64,000 bases of DNA from Streptacidiphilus pinicola (GTDB lineage Bacteria > Actinomycetota > Actinomycetes > Streptomycetales > Streptomycetaceae). The stretch lies in the NCBI RefSeq assembly GCF_003258295.1, contig NZ_QKYN01000008.1, forward strand, positions 1 through 64,000, given 5' to 3'. Position numbers and translations under genes: made by a program. The first letter of the stretch is position 1. Each line of letters opens with the position of its first letter. Shown in pieces: positions 26,861-36,530 of the stretch. The notes under the pieces were generated by a model. The model made no database searches, was not told the origin of the DNA, and worked only from the letters and a program-made list of their open reading frames with translations.

Positions 26861-29218
26861 CTACGCCGATGTCGGGACCGGTGCCGGGGCGGCCTGGGAC
26901 GCGCCGTCGTGGGCGGCGTCGGCGAGGGAGGGTTGGAGGCGGCGGGCGACGTCCACGTGGTCGGCGGTCCAGATGACGCGGACCGCCGTCGCGGTGGCCA
27001 GGCCGGTGCGGTCGACCAGGTCGGTACGTACGGAGGCGACCAGGCGGGCCGCGGCCTCCGGACGCAGTGGCACGGGCGGGGGGACGGGCGTGTGTTCGTC
27101 CAGGCTCGCGGCCAGGCCGCGGTACCAGTCGGTGACGCGGGCCGCCGCGCCCAGGACCGCGCGGTGCGCCTCGGTCTGGTCGGCCGAGACGCGCGTCCGG
27201 GCGCAGTCGCGCCACAGCGACAGCACCGCGTCGGCGGCGAGGCGCAGGCCCACGACGCCGGTGACCAGGGTGGTCATGTCGGCCAGCGAGACCGGTTTGG
27301 CGCCGCGCTCGGCCAGGTAGCTGCGGAACGCGTCGTCGAGGCGGCGTGCGGAGGCCGCCGCCTCGCGGCTCTCCCGCTCCGGTTCCTGCTGCGCCGGTCC
27401 GGGCGCGGTCCCGGCGGTCTCGCAGTGGCCGAGCGCGTAGGAGACGGCCCCGGAGAGGTAGCGGGCGCTGTCGGTGTAGGCCTGGGCGAGCGCCCGGTCC
27501 ACGGCGGCCGCGGCGCCGCGCGGCCAGAAGAACAGGGCGACCACGACGCTCACCGCGCAGCCCAGGCCGATGTCCTGGAGCCGCAGCAGCACGATGTGCC
27601 AGTCCGGGTTCTGGCCGACGTTGAACAGCACCACCAGCGTGACGGTGAACGCGGCCTGCCCGGCGGTGAAGGAGATCGCCGCCGGGGCGATCCCCGCGAA
27701 CAGGACGGCGACCGGCAGCAGCAGCCACAGCACGTTGCCGTGATGGCCGATCAGCTGCAGCAGCCCGGCGCCCAGGATCGAGCCGACCACCGTGCCCAGC
27801 ACCGCGCGCATCGCGTTCTGCCCGGTGTTGAGCGCGTTGGAGCGCAGCACCGAGATGGTGCCGAGCAGCACCCAGAACGAGTGCTGAACGCTGGTCAGGT
27901 TCGCGAGCAGCACCGCCAGGCCCAGACCGACCCCGCCGCGCAGGCTGTTGTGCAGCCACACCGAGCCGCTGCCGAGGTGCGCGGCGGCCCGCTCGCGGGC
28001 GGAGGCCAGCGGCGCCGTCAGGGTGCCGGGCTCGTGGCCCAGCAGCCGCTCGTGCCAGCCGCGCTGCCAGGCGGTGGCCGCCAGGTCGACGTTGCCCGCG
28101 ATCTGCAGCACGGCGAAGCCGAGCTCGTGGGCGCGGAAGGAGAAGTCGAGCGTGGAGATGAAGCCGTAGACCTCCGCCGCGCCCTCCCCGAGGGGGCGCT
28201 CGACGGGCAGCCGGACGGTGGAGCTGTCCTCCATCGCGGACATGGCCACCCGCAGGCCCTTCATGCCGTCCCGCAGCCCGCCGACGTCGCCGCGCAGGTC
28301 GGTCAGCAGATCGGCGGCGCCGTCCAGGACCTCGGCGGCGGCCAGCCGTACGTCCCGGGCCGCCGGATCGCAGGACGGGGGCCGGCGGTCGGCGTAGGCG
28401 GGGCGGTCGGCGAGGATCGCGCTCAGCCAGGTGAGTTCGTCGACCAGGCGCACCAGCAGCCGCGAGCTCGTCGACAGGCCGGTGGGGCGGTACGGGGTGG
28501 CGTCGAACGCCCGGCGCAGCTCCGCGCCCGCGGCCGCCGCCCGCTCGGCCACGGCGTGGCAGTGGTCGGCGTCCGCCCGTCCGTCGCCCCGCGAGTGGGC
28601 GACGTCCGTGCGCAGTCGCTCGGCCGCCGCCCGGCAGACCCGGGCCGCGGGTCCGCTCAGCGGATCGGCGACGGGACGCGGCCACAGCAGCGCGACGGCC
28701 GGCAGCGCCACCGCCGCCGCCAGGCCCGCGCCCGCGAGCCGGTCCGGCAGCTGGGACAGCGGCACGGGCGTCGCGACCGGCAGCACGAAAGCGAGCAGCA
28801 GCGCCGTCGCACTGCCGGCCAGCACCGAGCTGACGACGCCGGAGAAGAGCACGACGAAGGCCACGACGACGGTGGCCAGCACCGAGAGCCAGAGCTGGCG
28901 CGCGGCCAGCGTCCCGACGCAGATCAGCACGGCCCACGCGAGCGCCAGCCCCGCCTGGGCGCGCAGCCGCTCCACCATCGGGCCGCCGTAGTCGACCAGC
29001 AGCAGCATCGAGAAGGATCCGAACGCGGCGAAGCTCGCCATCGTGGGGGAGTGCAGCACCTGGGTGCAGAGCGCGAACAGCGCCGGCATCACCAGCGCCG
29101 TCCGCGCGGCCCGCCGGGTGGCCGCGAGCCCCGGGTCGTGCGCCCGCAGCCACCCGACCAGCCGCCGCCCGGTCCGCTCCGCCGTCACGTCGGTACGCTC
29201 CACTTCCGCTTCGGTCAC
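26861..29218 (-). CDS. FUSC-family membrane protein
   Basis: The 785-residue protein has two helix bundles (about residues 38-180 and 400-540) separated by a long soluble helical region, followed by a soluble C-terminal domain. This is the layout of FUSC/aromatic-acid-exporter-like proteins. The second bundle carries SVQHSFWVLLGTISVLRSNALNTGQNAMRAVLGTVVGS, a strong family block. A role in export of organic acids or toxic compounds is only inferred. The GTG start at 29218 lies 13 nt after the acyl-CoA ligase stop, so the two are probably co-transcribed. Confidence 0.85.
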   Translation of the reverse strand: MTEAEVERTDVTAERTGRRLVGWLRAHDPGLAATRRAARTALVMPALFALCTQVLHSPTMASFAAFGSFSMLLLVDYGGPMVERLRAQAGLALAWAVLICVGTLAARQLWLSVLATVVVAFVVLFSGVVSSVLAGSATALLLAFVLPVATPVPLSQLPDRLAGAGLAAAVALPAVALLWPRPVADPLSGPAARVCRAAAERLRTDVAHSRGDGRADADHCHAVAERAAAAGAELRRAFDATPYRPTGLSTSSRLLVRLVDELTWLSAILADRPAYADRRPPSCDPAARDVRLAAAEVLDGAADLLTDLRGDVGGLRDGMKGLRVAMSAMEDSSTVRLPVERPLGEGAAEVYGFISTLDFSFRAHELGFAVLQIAGNVDLAATAWQRGWHERLLGHEPGTLTAPLASARERAAAHLGSGSVWLHNSLRGGVGLGLAVLLANLTSVQHSFWVLLGTISVLRSNALNTGQNAMRAVLGTVVGSILGAGLLQLIGHHGNVLWLLLPVAVLFAGIAPAAISFTAGQAAFTVTLVVLFNVGQNPDWHIVLLRLQDIGLGCAVSVVVALFFWPRGAAAAVDRALAQAYTDSARYLSGAVSYALGHCETAGTAPGPAQQEPERESREAAASARRLDDAFRSYLAERGAKPVSLADMTTLVTGVVGLRLAADAVLSLWRDCARTRVSADQTEAHRAVLGAAARVTDWYRGLAASLDEHTPVPPPVPLRPEAAARLVASVRTDLVDRTGLATATAVRVIWTADHVDVARRLQPSLADAAHDGASQAAPAPVPTSA

Positions 29219-29231
29219 GTGAGCACTCCGG

Positions 29232-30779
29232 TCAGGTGAGCTCGCGCTTGAGGATCTTGCCGGTGGCCGTCATCGGCAGCGAGTCGACGATCTCCACGAT
29301 CCGCGGGTACTTGTGCCCGGCCATCTGCTCCCGGCCCCAGGCGACGAGCTCCTCCGACGGGGCCTCGGCGCCGGGCCGCAGGATGACGAAGGCCTTGACC
29401 TCCTCGCCGTGGGTCGGGTGCGGCACCCCGACGACGGCGGCCAGGCTGATCTGGGGATGCGTCATCAGCACCTCCTCGATCTCGCGCGGGTACACGTTGA
29501 AGCCGCCACGGATGATCATGTCCTTGGAGCGGTCCACGACGTAGTAGAAGCCGTCCTCGTCCCGGCGGGCCAGGTCGCCGGTGCGGAACCAGCCGTCCCG
29601 GAACACCTCGGCCGTGGCCTCGGGGCGGTTGTAGTAGCCCTTCATCACGTTGTGGCCCTTGACGGCGATCTCGCCGACCGCGCCCGGCTCGGTCACCTCG
29701 GACCAGTCGTCGTTGATCAGCTTCAGTGCGACACCCCACACCGGGACGCCGATGGAGCCGGGTCGCGGCTCCCGGTCCGGGTCGCTGAAGGTGGCGACCG
29801 GGCTGGTCTCGGAGAGCCCGTAGCCCTCGAGGATCTGCACCCCCAGCCGGTCCCGCACCTGGTGGATGATCTCCACCGGCAGACTCGCGCCGCCGGAGAC
29901 GCCGATCCGCAGGTTCCGCGCTATCCGGTCCACGTCGACCTCGTCGGTGAGTGCGGAGAGCAGCGCCCACCACATGGTGGGGACGCCCGCGAAGAAGGTG
30001 ATCTCCTCCGTCGCCATCAGCCGCACCGCCTCCTTCGGGTCGAACCGCGGCATCAGGTGGAGCGTGGCCGCCATCGAGAAGCCCGCGTGCATCTGGATGG
30101 TCGCGCCGTAGGTGTGGAACAGCGGCAGGCAGAGCAGGTGGCTGTCGGTCGCCGGGAGGCTGCGGAACATCCGGTGGCAGGCGACCACGTTCAGCATGGT
30201 GTTCGCGTGGGACAGCTCGGCGCCCTTGGCCTGGCCGGTGGTGCCCGAGGTGTAGAGGATGATCGCGGTGTCGTCGGGCGCGGTCGCCACGGGGTCGAAC
30301 ACGGTGCTGCGGCCCGCGACCGCGGCCCCCAGCGTCTCCGCGCCCTCGATCGGGCTCGGCGCCGCCGGGTCGGCGGTGATCAGGAAGAACTGCTCGACCG
30401 CCGCGACCTCCTGGAACGCCGCCCAGCCGGCGGCACCCATCGGCAGCTCGGGCGTGCCCTCGAAGCAGAAGTAGGCGGAGACGTCCGCGTCCCGCAGGTG
30501 GTAGGCGATCTCGCGGGTCTTGAGCAGCACGTTCAGCGGCACGACGACCGCGCCCGCCTTGAGCACGCCGAAGTAGACGATCGGGAACCACGGCAGGTTC
30601 GGGCAGCTCAGCGCGATCCGGTCGCCGGGCCGGACGCCGCGCTCCACCAGGAGGTCGGCGACCTGGTTCGCGGCCGCCTCGACCTCGGCGTAGGTGAGCC
30701 GCGTCGAGCCGAGGACCAGCGCCTCACGGTCGGGATGGGAGCGAGCGGAGTCCTCGAGCAGGACCGACAGGTTCAGCAT
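29232..30779 (-). CDS. Long-chain fatty-acid-CoA ligase-like AMP-forming enzyme
   Basis: The 515-residue protein has the full ANL set: TSGTTGQAKGAELSH (P-loop), EGYGLSETSPV (A5), GWFRTGDLARRDEDGFYYVVDRSKDMIIRGGFNVYPREIEE (A7-A8) and the C-terminal Lys in TATGKILKREL (A10). It activates a carboxylate as an acyl adenylate and transfers it to CoA. The closest pattern is medium/long-chain fatty acid ligases. The ATG at 30779 follows GGAAGG. With the downstream FUSC gene it may handle an exported or imported organic acid, but this is speculative. Confidence 0.9.
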   Translation of the reverse strand: MLNLSVLLEDSARSHPDREALVLGSTRLTYAEVEAAANQVADLLVERGVRPGDRIALSCPNLPWFPIVYFGVLKAGAVVVPLNVLLKTREIAYHLRDADVSAYFCFEGTPELPMGAAGWAAFQEVAAVEQFFLITADPAAPSPIEGAETLGAAVAGRSTVFDPVATAPDDTAIILYTSGTTGQAKGAELSHANTMLNVVACHRMFRSLPATDSHLLCLPLFHTYGATIQMHAGFSMAATLHLMPRFDPKEAVRLMATEEITFFAGVPTMWWALLSALTDEVDVDRIARNLRIGVSGGASLPVEIIHQVRDRLGVQILEGYGLSETSPVATFSDPDREPRPGSIGVPVWGVALKLINDDWSEVTEPGAVGEIAVKGHNVMKGYYNRPEATAEVFRDGWFRTGDLARRDEDGFYYVVDRSKDMIIRGGFNVYPREIEEVLMTHPQISLAAVVGVPHPTHGEEVKAFVILRPGAEAPSEELVAWGREQMAGHKYPRIVEIVDSLPMTATGKILKRELT

Positions 30780-30912
30780 GACGCCTTCCGGAGGGCGGTG
30801 TGGAGGGGCTGGCCTCAGCGCTCTTCCCGCGGACGGCCCCGATCACACTCTGCCCCCAACCCTTGACCACCGCACTCGAGCCGTTCCCGACCGCCGTGGC
30901 AGCGAAAACCGT

Positions 30913-30941
30913 TTGGCCGTCGGGCCGGAGCTTGCTAACGT
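30913..30941 (+). promoter_or_regulatory. Candidate sigma-70-type promoter for the leader ORF, GNAT and infA
   Basis: TTGGCC (30913-30918) and TAACGT (30936-30941) are separated by exactly 17 nt and lie 37 nt before the GTG of the leader ORF. The match is moderate, but spacing and position are good. Confidence 0.45.
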
Positions 30942-30978
30942 GCTGGACACCGTGACCACACGCGAGGAGGTGAGACCC

Positions 30979-31032
30979 GTGAACAACGTTTCCACGAGGG
31001 TGCTCCCCCTTGCTTTCACGGTGCACGAGTGA
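30979..31032 (+). CDS. Candidate 17-residue leader peptide before GNAT-infA
   Basis: A GTG at 30979 is preceded by AGGAGGTGAG at ideal spacing, the strongest ribosome site I see in this window. It encodes 17 codons (NNVSTRVLPLAFTVHE after the start) ending in TGA. The 52-nt gap to the GNAT gene contains a hairpin, GGGAGTGCC with GGCACCCC (about 31040-31066), which would sit just before the GNAT ribosome site. This suggests translation-coupled control. The peptide is not one I recognise, and it has no run of one amino acid that would name the sensed signal. Confidence 0.5.
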   Translation: MNNVSTRVLPLAFTVHE

Positions 31033-31084
31033 CGTAGGCGTCCTCGGGAGTGCCCTCTCTCAGGCACCCCGAAAGGACAGACCT

Positions 31085-31900
31085 ATGAGCGCTTCGGATG
31101 ACCCGAATTCCCCGGATTCCCGGGACGCGGTGGCCCGTGTCGGAGAGACGCGGTGGCTCGCCCTCGACGGCGGCCGCGAGGCCGGGCGCGGTGACGCGTG
31201 CCGACGGCCCGACGGGCGGATGTTCGTCAGCGTCGACGCGTGGGAGAGCCCGGTCTTCGACCGGCTCGCCGCCGCGATCGTGGCCGACCTGCCCGCGCCC
31301 CTGCACGCCGTCGTCGACGCGGACGACCCGGACACCGTCGCCGCCTGGCAGCGGGCGGGCCTCGTGATCGGCCGCCGGGAACGGGAGTACGTCGTGCCCA
31401 CCGACCCGCGGGTCACCGGGCTCGACGCGGTCCGCGCGCCCGAGGGCGTGACGATCGTGCCCCTCGGCCAGGCCCGGGAGGCGCCGCTGCGGGCGCTGGA
31501 CCGCGCGATCCGCGCGGAGGTCGAGGCAGGAGTCGGCTGGCGGACCATGCCCGCCGAGGTGCTGCCCCGACCGGAGGGGGTCACCGTCGTCGACCCCGCC
31601 AAGTACGCCGTCGCCGACGCGGACGGGCGCTACGTCGGCCTGGTCCGGGTGGCGCCCGTCACCCGCCGGCCCCGGATCGGACTGATCGCCGTCCTGGCCG
31701 AGCAGCAGCGCCGGGGCATCGCCCGGGCGCTGCTCGCCGAGGTGCTGGGCTCGCTGCACGACGCCGGGACCGAGACGGTCTGGGCCGAGGCGGACGAGTC
31801 CAACATCGCCGCCCGGACCCTGATGGAACGTGTGAACGCCCGCTGCTCGGGCGGAATTCTCGAAATGGTTTCAGCTACGGAAAAGAGTCAGTGTGACTAA
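31085..31900 (+). CDS. GNAT-family N-acetyltransferase
   Basis: The ATG at 31085 follows AAAGGACAG and gives 271 residues. The C-terminal half is a GNAT domain: [32 protein letters not shown] contains the acetyl-CoA pyrophosphate loop (QQRRGIA), followed by [19 protein letters not shown], the family's Asn/Leu motif. The N-terminal half is a degenerate GNAT-like region, so a tandem fold is possible. The acceptor is unknown. Its TAA overlaps the infA start by 8 nt; co-expression with a translation factor could hint at a ribosomal or tRNA-linked target, which is speculative. Confidence 0.82.
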   Translation: MSASDDPNSPDSRDAVARVGETRWLALDGGREAGRGDACRRPDGRMFVSVDAWESPVFDRLAAAIVADLPAPLHAVVDADDPDTVAAWQRAGLVIGRREREYVVPTDPRVTGLDAVRAPEGVTIVPLGQAREAPLRALDRAIRAEVEAGVGWRTMPAEVLPRPEGVTVVDPAKYAVADADGRYVGLVRVAPVTRRPRIGLIAVLAEQQRRGIARALLAEVLGSLHDAGTETVWAEADESNIAARTLMERVNARCSGGILEMVSATEKSQCD

Positions 31901-32117
31901 GTCGGCCAACGGTCTCCTCGTGGAGGGAACCGTCCTGGAATGCCTGCGCAACGCCACCTTCACGGTGGAGTTGGAGAACGGGCACAAGGTGCTCGCGCAC
32001 ATCAGCGGGAAGATCCGGAAGAACTACATCAAGATCCTGCCGTTCGACCGGGTGTCGGTGGAGCTCAGCCCCTACGACCTGACCCGGGGTCGGATCATGT
32101 ACCGCTACCGGACGTGA
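31893..32117 (+). CDS. infA: Translation initiation factor IF-1 (likely paralogue)
   Basis: The 74-residue OB-fold protein keeps the IF-1 core: [44 protein letters not shown] and the [10 protein letters not shown] end. It binds the 30S A site during initiation. The start is GTG, inside the end of the GNAT gene. The housekeeping infA of actinomycetes lies in the ribosomal-protein cluster, which is not seen here. This is therefore probably a second copy, expressed with the acetyltransferase under the leader described above. N-terminal and C-terminal residues (for example RIMYRYRT) fit the usual length. Confidence 0.93.
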   Translation: MTKSANGLLVEGTVLECLRNATFTVELENGHKVLAHISGKIRKNYIKILPFDRVSVELSPYDLTRGRIMYRYRT

Positions 32118-32174
32118 GAGCAATCACCCCACCCCGGTGAAGATCGGGTCAAACCGGGCGTCTAGTCTGGGTTG

Positions 32175-32372
32175 ATGCGCTTGACAACCATCTTCCGTCG
32201 ACCCGAGAAGCTCCCCGTCACGCCCGAGATGGCCCGGCTCAAGGCCCGGGCCGCGCATCTGCGCGGGGAGATCTTCTACCTCCGCCCGGCCCACACCCAG
32301 CACCTGCGCTGGGAGTTGGCCGGGCTGGAGCGTCGGATGCAGGAGCTCGAGGCGACAGGTGCTCGCTGCTAG
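32175..32372 (+). CDS. Small charged protein of unknown function
   Basis: The 65-residue product is basic at the N-terminus (MRLTTIFRRPEKL), then mostly helical, with heptad-like leucines (ARLKARAAHLRGEIFYL and LRWELAGLERRMQELEA). This suggests a short coiled coil. The ATG at 32175 has no ribosome site. A TAGTCT hexamer lies 7 nt before it, so a leaderless transcript is likely. No family is recognised. Confidence 0.55.
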   Translation: MRLTTIFRRPEKLPVTPEMARLKARAAHLRGEIFYLRPAHTQHLRWELAGLERRMQELEATGARC

Positions 32373-32513
32373 GACGCGTGTCCGCACCCGCGCCGCACCC
32401 ACGTGGTGAGCCTTGTAACAGTCCATCTACAAGCCCGCCCCAGGAGCGGAACGCTCCCCGAGGTCACATACGATCTCCATTGCTTCCGATTCGTCCACCT
32501 CTCTGGGGAGATC

Positions 32514-34199
32514 ATGCAGCGTGACCTCGACATGCCCACGTGGTCGGGGAACGGGAACGACCCCACGCCCGAGCCGCGGTGGAACCGGAAGTGGCTGATC
32601 GCGGCGGTGGCCGGGGTGACCGTCGTGGGGGCGGGCGGCGTCGCCGTCTACGCCTCCACGGGCTCCGGCAAGTCGGGCGGTAACAAGCCCGCGACCGCGA
32701 CGGCCCACGTGCCCGTGATCACCACGCCGACCGCGGCCCAGGCGACCGCCGCGACGCAGGGCTTCCTCGCCTCCTGGGCGGGATCGAACCTGAGCGCCGC
32801 CGCGCAGGCCACCGACCAGCCGGCGGCCGCGCAGTCCTCGCTGCAGTCCTACGCGACCGGCCTGCACGCCTCCAAGGTCGCGTTCACCGGCGTCGCCGCG
32901 GGCGCCGCCGACCCGGCCGTGGCGCACGCGGTGCGGACCACCTTCCACACCACGGCCACCCTCGGCAGCGCCGCGTTCGCCTACGCGGGCACCGCCGACG
33001 TCGTGGTGATAGACGGCAAGCCGGTGGTCCACTGGGAGCCGTCCGTGCTCTACCCGGGGCTGCAGAACGGGCAGACGCTGGACTACGGCAAGATCCCGGC
33101 CACCACCGCGAAGATCGTGGACCGGCACGGCGCCGTGCTCACCGCCAAGGCGTACCCGTCGCTCGCCGGCGTCATCAGCGCGCTGCAGAGCCGCTACGCG
33201 GGCAAGCAGACCCACGCCCAGGGCGAGGGCGTCGAGATCGCCGACCAGAGCGGCAAGACCGTCAAGGTGCTGCACGTCGTCCACCCGGCCGTGTCCGGCA
33301 CGATCGGGACCACGATCGACGCCGGCCTGCAGGGCGCGGCCGAGAAGGCGGTCAAGGACTCGCACATCGGCACGATGCCCTCCGACGTGGTGGCGATCGA
33401 CTACACCAGCGGCGAGATCCGCGCGATGGCATTCCGCGGCGGCGACGCCGCGTTCAACGGCGCTGCGGCGCCCGGCTCGACCATGAAGATGATCACCTCG
33501 GCGGCGCTCTTCGACAAGGCCGGGATGCGGCCGTCCGACAAGTCCGCGTGCGTGAAGCAGACCGTGATCAACGGTCAGACCTTCCACAACTTCCAGAACG
33601 AACAGGACCCGAACGCGGACATCGCCAAGGACTTCGCGATCTCCTGCAACACCGGGTTCATCGACGCGGCCACGGCCAAGCTGCACTCGGGCGACCTGCG
33701 CGAGGAGGCCAAGGACGTCTTCGGCATCGGCGACTGGAACATCGGCGTGCCCACCACCGACGGCAACGTGCCGGACGAGAACGGCAGCACCAACCAGGTC
33801 GCCGCGCAGTCGATCGGCCAGGGTCAGGTGACGATGAACACCCTCGCCATGGCCTCGGTGGCGGCCACCATCGCCGACACCGCGTTCCACCAGCCGATCC
33901 TCGTCCCCGGCCTGCCGCAGCAGGCGGCCGCCCGCCCGATCTCGGCGACCACGGCCGCCGAGCTCCGCCAGATGATGGTCACCACGGCCACCGCCTCCTA
34001 CGGCACCGCCGAGCCCCGGATGACCGGCATCAACGGCGGCGCCAAGACCGGCACGGCCGAGACCGCGACCAGCACCAACGGCTGGTTCGCGGCCTACGAC
34101 ACCAGCAACCACCTCGCCGTCGACGCCCTCGTCATCGGCGGCAAGGAGGGCGTCCTCTCCGCGGGTTACGTCGCCCGCGACGTCCTCACCGCGGGCTGA
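32514..34199 (+). CDS. Penicillin-binding protein with MecA-type N-terminal domain
   Basis: The 561-residue protein has one N-terminal membrane anchor (about residues 27-47) and an NTF2-like MecA_N region (about 70-190). A class B PBP dimer-type region and a transpeptidase domain follow. The active-site triads are visible: SxxK in PGSTMKM, SxN in ISCNTGF and KTG in GAKTGTAE. Class B enzymes crosslink peptidoglycan during elongation or division. The ATG at 32514 is just after GGGGAG; an ATG 18 nt later is an alternative. It stands alone rather than in a division cluster, so a developmental or auxiliary role is possible. Confidence 0.88.
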   Translation: MQRDLDMPTWSGNGNDPTPEPRWNRKWLIAAVAGVTVVGAGGVAVYASTGSGKSGGNKPATATAHVPVITTPTAAQATAATQGFLASWAGSNLSAAAQATDQPAAAQSSLQSYATGLHASKVAFTGVAAGAADPAVAHAVRTTFHTTATLGSAAFAYAGTADVVVIDGKPVVHWEPSVLYPGLQNGQTLDYGKIPATTAKIVDRHGAVLTAKAYPSLAGVISALQSRYAGKQTHAQGEGVEIADQSGKTVKVLHVVHPAVSGTIGTTIDAGLQGAAEKAVKDSHIGTMPSDVVAIDYTSGEIRAMAFRGGDAAFNGAAAPGSTMKMITSAALFDKAGMRPSDKSACVKQTVINGQTFHNFQNEQDPNADIAKDFAISCNTGFIDAATAKLHSGDLREEAKDVFGIGDWNIGVPTTDGNVPDENGSTNQVAAQSIGQGQVTMNTLAMASVAATIADTAFHQPILVPGLPQQAAARPISATTAAELRQMMVTTATASYGTAEPRMTGINGGAKTGTAETATSTNGWFAAYDTSNHLAVDALVIGGKEGVLSAGYVARDVLTAG

Positions 34200-34365
34200 C
34201 GCGGACCGTCAAGAGGTTCGGCCGGCAAGGCCGACCGATGGGATCAGCGTTCGAGTCCTGATGGCAGAGAGCGTTCTCTGATATCCGGTCAGGGCTCTTG
34301 ACGTTGACATGACTTCAAGAGTTCAATCGGCCGCACCCCCACCGGTACGGCCGAAAGGTCTCGTC

Positions 34366-36510
34366 ATGTTGTCTTCCCGCGGGCGGCCCTGGCTCCTCGT
34401 CTCCGCCGCAGCAGTGCTGATACAACTCCCGCTCGGTCTGGGCGCGACGGCCCACGCCGCCACCGCTGCCGGCGCCGTCGGTCAGGTGACGGGGTACGGG
34501 GGTCTGTGTCTGGACGACCGGTCGGCGTCGACGGCCAACTTCAATCCGGTGCAGGTGTACACGTGCAACGGGTCGGCCGCGCAGCAGTGGACCGTCGGCG
34601 GTGACGGCACGCTGCGGGTGCTGGGCAAGTGTCTGGACATCAACGGCGGTGGGACCGCGAACGGCACGGCCGTGGACCTGTACGACTGCAACGGGACCGG
34701 CGCCCAGGTGTGGCAGCCGCAGTCCAACGGCTCGCTGCTGAACCCGCAGTCGGGCAAGTGCCTGGACGACACCAACTGGTCCACCACGCCCGGCACCCAG
34801 GCCCAGATCTGGGCCTGCTCCGGCAACGCCAACCAGCAGTGGACTCTGCCCAGCACGACGCCGACGACCAACCCGTTCGGGCCGAACGTGCTGGTCTTCG
34901 ACCCGTCCATGTCGGCCGCCTCGATCCAGAGTCAGATCAACTCCGTCTACAGTCAGCAGCAGTCCAACCAGTTCGGCACCAGCCGCTACGCGGTGCTGTT
35001 CAAGCCCGGCAGCTACAACGTCGACGTCCCGGTCGGCTTCTACACCCAGGTCCTCGGCCTCGGACAGTCGCCCGACGACACCACCATCACGGGCGGCGGC
35101 GTGCACGCCGACGCGCAGTGGAACGGCGGCAACGCCACCGAGAACTTCTGGCGCGGCGTGGAGAACCTGAACATCGCGCCCAGCTCCGGCAGCACCAAGT
35201 GGGCCGTCTCCCAGGCCTCGCCGATGCGGCGCGTGCACATCCAGGGCAACGTGGTGCTCGACGACAACGGCGGCTGGTCCAGCGGCGGGTTCCTCGGCGA
35301 TGCCAAGGTGGACGGCCAGGTCAACTCCGGCAGCCAGCAGCAGTGGCTCTCCCGGAACGACGAGTTCGGCAGCTGGACCGGCTCCAACTGGAACATGGTC
35401 TTCGTCGGCGACACCGGCGCGCCCGCGCAGAGCTTCCCCAACCCGCCCTACACGACCGTCGGCCAGACCCCGACCAGCGTGGAGAAGCCCAGCCTCTACG
35501 TCGACGGTTCGGGCAACTACAACGTCTTCGTGCCGTCGGCGCGCAGCAACTCCACCGGTGCGGACTGGACCAACGGCCAGACCCCGCCCGGCAGCTCGCT
35601 GCCGCTGAGCGCCTTCTACATCGCCACCCCGTCCGACACCTCGGCGACGCTGAACGCGGCGCTGGCCGCCGGCAAGAACCTCGTCTTCACCCCCGGCGTC
35701 TACCAGCTGAGCGACACCCTGCACGTCACCCGCGCCGACACGGTCATCCTGGGTCTGGGTCTGGCCACCCTGGTCGCGAACAACGGCTCGACCGCGATCG
35801 CCACCGACGACGTCGGCGGCGTCCGCATCGCCGGGCTCATCGTCGACGCCGGCACCACGGACTCGGCCTCGCTGATGCAGATCGGCCCGTCCGGCGCCTC
35901 GGCCGACCACGCGGCCGACCCGAACGTGCTCTCCGACGTGTACTTCCGGGTCGGCGGCGCCACCTTGGGCAAGGCCGACCACACGCTCGACGTCAACGCG
36001 AACAACACCATCGGCGACGACCTGTGGCTCTGGCGCGCCGACCACGGCAACGGCGTCGGCTGGACCAGCAACACGGCGAACAACGGCCTGGTCGTCAACG
36101 GCAACGACGTGACCATGTACGGGCTCGCCGTCGAGCACTACCAGCAGTACCAGACGCAGTGGAACGGCAACGGCGGACGGACCTACTTCTACCAGTCCGA
36201 GATGCCCTACGACCCGCCGAACCAGGCGGCGTGGATGAACGGCAACAGCAACGGCTGGGCCTCCTACGAGGTGGCGCCCGGGGTCACCGACCACCAGGCC
36301 TACGGCCTGGGCGTCTACTGCTACTTCAGCTCCAATCCGGGCGAGGTGGCCGACCACGCCGTCGAGGTGCCGAACACCTCGGGGGTGTCACTGCACGACG
36401 TCATGGACGTCTCGCTCGGCGGCACCGGCACGATCGACCACATCGTCAACAGCACCGGCGCGACGGTGTCGAGCGGGTCGACGGTGGCGGACCTCACCTC
36501 GTATCCCTGA
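34366..36510 (+). CDS. Secreted ricin-lectin/right-handed beta-helix protein, probably carbohydrate-active
   Basis: The ATG at 34366 follows GAAAGG and opens a clean signal peptide (cleavage near ATAHA/ATAAG), giving 714 residues. Residues about 35-165 form a ricin-type beta-trefoil (CBM13) with repeated QQW and CLDD motifs. The rest begins NVLVFDPSMSAASIQSQINSV, then GFYTQVLGLGQSPDDTTITGGG, and continues as strand-rich repeats with many Asn and Asp turns, as in a parallel beta-helix. This region resembles a secreted family often mislabelled adenylyl cyclase, and GH55/GH87-like glycanases. Substrate is unknown; a polysaccharide is likely. A perfect terminator follows. Confidence 0.75.
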   Translation: MLSSRGRPWLLVSAAAVLIQLPLGLGATAHAATAAGAVGQVTGYGGLCLDDRSASTANFNPVQVYTCNGSAAQQWTVGGDGTLRVLGKCLDINGGGTANGTAVDLYDCNGTGAQVWQPQSNGSLLNPQSGKCLDDTNWSTTPGTQAQIWACSGNANQQWTLPSTTPTTNPFGPNVLVFDPSMSAASIQSQINSVYSQQQSNQFGTSRYAVLFKPGSYNVDVPVGFYTQVLGLGQSPDDTTITGGGVHADAQWNGGNATENFWRGVENLNIAPSSGSTKWAVSQASPMRRVHIQGNVVLDDNGGWSSGGFLGDAKVDGQVNSGSQQQWLSRNDEFGSWTGSNWNMVFVGDTGAPAQSFPNPPYTTVGQTPTSVEKPSLYVDGSGNYNVFVPSARSNSTGADWTNGQTPPGSSLPLSAFYIATPSDTSATLNAALAAGKNLVFTPGVYQLSDTLHVTRADTVILGLGLATLVANNGSTAIATDDVGGVRIAGLIVDAGTTDSASLMQIGPSGASADHAADPNVLSDVYFRVGGATLGKADHTLDVNANNTIGDDLWLWRADHGNGVGWTSNTANNGLVVNGNDVTMYGLAVEHYQQYQTQWNGNGGRTYFYQSEMPYDPPNQAAWMNGNSNGWASYEVAPGVTDHQAYGLGVYCYFSSNPGEVADHAVEVPNTSGVSLHDVMDVSLGGTGTIDHIVNSTGATVSSGSTVADLTSYP

Positions 36511-36530
36511 GCTGCGCTCGAACTGCTGAA

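Noticed and set aside
31035-31085. Glycine-riboswitch-like string CTCTCTCAGGCA with GAAAGGACAG
   Set aside because: It recalls the 3' part of a glycine aptamer, but the GCCGAAGG core and the pairing 5' half are missing upstream; a hairpin next to a ribosome site explains it better.
34215-34285. tRNA-like GTTCGAGTCC between the PBP and lectin genes
   Set aside because: No acceptor stem, D arm or anticodon arm can be drawn around it; short hairpins such as CAGAGA/TCTCTG are all that remain.
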